A stretch of 7,133 nucleotides of DNA from contig GL405246.1 in NCBI GenBank assembly GCA_000146855.1, positions 1,992,126-1,999,258 of the forward strand, in the 5' to 3' direction. Positions 6,078 to 7,133 of the stretch are shown here, piece after piece; the stretch's first letter is position 1, and each line of letters starts with the position of its first letter. The DNA is from [Eubacterium] yurii subsp. margaretiae ATCC 43715 (GTDB lineage: Bacteria > Bacillota > Clostridia > Peptostreptococcales > Filifactoraceae). The notes beneath the pieces were generated by a model. It ran no database searches. It had not been told where the DNA came from and saw only the letters and a list, made by a program, of their open reading frames with translations. Position numbers and translations under genes: made by a program.

Positions 6078-6557
6078 CTAATTTGGATAGTTAAGCCTTG
6101 TCTCATCAATATTGTATAAAACTTCTTCCAAAAATTTGTTGGCAAGGTACTTTGCCATAGGAAGATTCATATCTCTGAAATTTCCACAACCTATAGCTGT
6201 AGCACCGGGTACTTCACCTTCAAAATCTCTTACAAACTCAAAACATTCTTTGAGTAGATCCACTATATCATCGGATTTCAAATCTCCTGCAAGTATAAGA
6301 TAAAAGCCTGTTCTGCACCCCATAGGTCCAAAATATATGACATCATCCTTAAACTGGGCATGATTTCTCAAAAAAGTTGCACCTAAATGCTCTATAGTAT
6401 GCATCTCAGCTGTATTCATAACCGGCTCAAAATTAGGTCTTGTCATACGAATATCAAAAGTCGTAATAACAGCATCCTTCACCCTGTCTTTTCTTGAAAC
6501 ATAAACTCCAGGCAGTAATTTCAAGTGATCTACCATAAAACTTGCTATTGTTTCCAT
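6078..6557 (-). CDS. luxS: S-ribosylhomocysteine lyase
   Basis: A complete 159-residue LuxS. This cytoplasmic metalloenzyme splits S-ribosyl-L-homocysteine into homocysteine and 4,5-dihydroxy-2,3-pentanedione, which cyclises to the signal AI-2. It belongs to the activated methyl cycle. The metal ligands are His53 and His57 in HTIEH and Cys124 in IGCGNFRDM. Glu56 is the general base, and Cys81 in GPMGCRTGFY matches the catalytic Cys84 of Bacillus subtilis. FDIRMTRPN (34-42) is another family mark. The N-terminal form METIASFMVDHLKLLPGVYVSRKD resembles the clostridial/actinobacterial LuxS branch more than the Bacillus one. The start is supported by AGGAG (6567-6563) five bases upstream. The usual partner, the nucleosidase Pfs/MtnN, is not in the window. 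A promoter-like pair lies about 120 bases upstream, so luxS is probably transcribed alone. Confidence 0.98.
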   Translation of the reverse strand: METIASFMVDHLKLLPGVYVSRKDRVKDAVITTFDIRMTRPNFEPVMNTAEMHTIEHLGATFLRNHAQFKDDVIYFGPMGCRTGFYLILAGDLKSDDIVDLLKECFEFVRDFEGEVPGATAIGCGNFRDMNLPMAKYLANKFLEEVLYNIDETRLNYPN

Positions 6558-6662
6558 TTTTTCTCCTATAATTTATAATATGCAAATAACTTTGTGTTCT
6601 TAATTATGGAATTTTATTTGAAAATCAGTTGTGCTTATATTTAAATAAACTATAAAATTTCA

Positions 6663-6700
6663 AATAAAGTTTAGTATAAAACTTATCTTTTTATATACAA
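6663..6700 (-). promoter_or_regulatory. Candidate luxS promoter containing 18-bp shared element, copy 2
   Basis: On the minus strand TTGTAT (6700-6695) is followed after 16 bases by TATACT (6678-6673), a near-consensus -10 box. The TATACT lies inside an 18-bp stretch (6663-6680) identical to 3610-3627 upstream of the VOC gene. The predicted leader is about 105-110 bases. The -35 match is only moderate, but the exact repetition suggests a functional site. Confidence 0.45.
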
Positions 6701-7037
6701 CATTTTTTCAAAAAAAGCAAATAATTCTATCTTCCTTAGATTAAATTACAAATTTAAAAAGCATTGAAAAAAATTTAGACTTTCACCATAACATATTTCA
6801 TACTAAAAACCAATTAAATAGTTCTAAAATATATTAAAGATGATTTTTCCAAAACCACAAAAATTATATTTCAATAAGTTCATATATATGACACTATAAA
6901 TGGTGATTAGTATCAGTTTAAAATATTTATACTTAGTTAATATACTTTATCAAAAACCCCCACAATATAATAACATAAAATCCGATTTTTTGTAAGTCAA
7001 TCAGGTGAAAAGTAGGTAATTTTTGAAAAAAAAGCAC

Positions 7038-7066
7038 AAAAAAAACCACTGTTAAGTGGTTTTTTT
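7038..7066. terminator. Symmetric (bidirectional) intrinsic terminator
   Basis: CCACT (7046-7050) and AGTGG (7055-7059) form a stem with a 4-base GTTA loop, flanked by eight A before (7038-7045) and seven T after (7060-7066). The A/T tracts extend the stem and give a T run on both strands, so it can stop transcription in either direction. It most likely ends a minus-strand transcript arriving from beyond the right edge, which isolates luxS from upstream readthrough. Confidence 0.8.
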
Positions 7067-7133
7067 GCGGATGTTTTTATTATGAAAAGTTAATCTATTA
7101 TAAAAAATCGTACTGTCTAATTAATCATATCGT

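Larger units (their letters stand above)
6558..7133. other. 576-base non-coding region upstream of luxS
   Basis: No credible gene is visible on either strand; the open frames are short and lack ribosome binding sites. It contains the luxS ribosome binding site, a candidate luxS promoter with the 18-bp shared element (6663-6700), and a strong symmetric terminator (7038-7066). The stretch from about 6710 to 7030 is plain AT-rich sequence. The last 67 bases beyond the terminator may reach the 3' end of a neighbouring gene, but no reading frame is identifiable. Confidence 0.6.

Noticed and set aside
2752..6764. ATTTAAAAAGCAT 13-mer shared by 2994-3006 and 6752-6764
   Set aside because: The match is mostly an A/T run with one GC; at this composition it is not significant, and its distance from the genes differs greatly.
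6840..6899. Short plus-strand ATG frame of 19 codons upstream of luxS
   Set aside because: No ribosome binding site, AT-rich low-information codons and no recognisable peptide.
1..7133. A co-transcribed functional system of all six genes
   Set aside because: Same strand, but gaps are about 150-330 bases with separate ribosome binding sites and candidate promoters. The functions are general housekeeping and each family is widespread by itself.

Overview
This window is an AT-rich stretch of a bacterial chromosome. It carries six intact genes, all on the minus strand, separated by AT-rich intergenic gaps of about 150 to 330 bases. AGGAG-type ribosome binding sites, very AT-rich spacers, short intrinsic terminators and the protein flavours point to a low-GC Gram-positive anaerobe of the Clostridia. 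An oral Peptostreptococcaceae/Eubacterium yurii-like organism is my best guess, but that placement is inferred from general resemblance and not proven.

Reading in the direction of transcription (right to left): 6558-7133 is non-coding and holds a strong, symmetric intrinsic terminator (7038-7066) and a likely luxS promoter. luxS (6078-6557) encodes S-ribosylhomocysteine lyase. tkt (3752-5749) is a full-length transketolase. A glyoxalase I-like VOC protein follows (3077-3448), then a free methionine-(R)-sulfoxide reductase of the GAF type (2472-2924), a TIGR01212/YhcC/YtqA-type radical SAM protein (1229-2191), and a cation diffusion facilitator (CDF) metal exporter (174-1064), whose terminator overlaps its own stop codon. 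Positions 1-158 contain inverted repeats that probably belong to the next gene to the left.

The genes do not form an obvious operon. Five of the six have a clear ribosome binding site, and the gaps are long enough for separate promoters. Thematically they are housekeeping and stress maintenance. LuxS recycles S-ribosylhomocysteine to homocysteine and the AI-2 precursor. The GAF enzyme repairs oxidised free methionine. The VOC protein probably handles methylglyoxal-type electrophiles. Transketolase runs the non-oxidative pentose phosphate pathway. The CDF protein exports divalent metal, and the radical SAM protein is probably a tRNA wobble-uridine modification enzyme.

I do not see a new multi-gene system, a mobile element, a CRISPR array or an RNA gene. 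The least explained signals are non-coding. One is an exact 18-bp element, containing a -10-like TATACT, shared by the leaders of luxS and the VOC gene. Another is a 16-bp perfect inverted repeat bracketing the region in front of the VOC gene. There is also a group of palindromes at the left edge. A substitution at a canonical metal-site position of the CDF protein is the main protein-level oddity.
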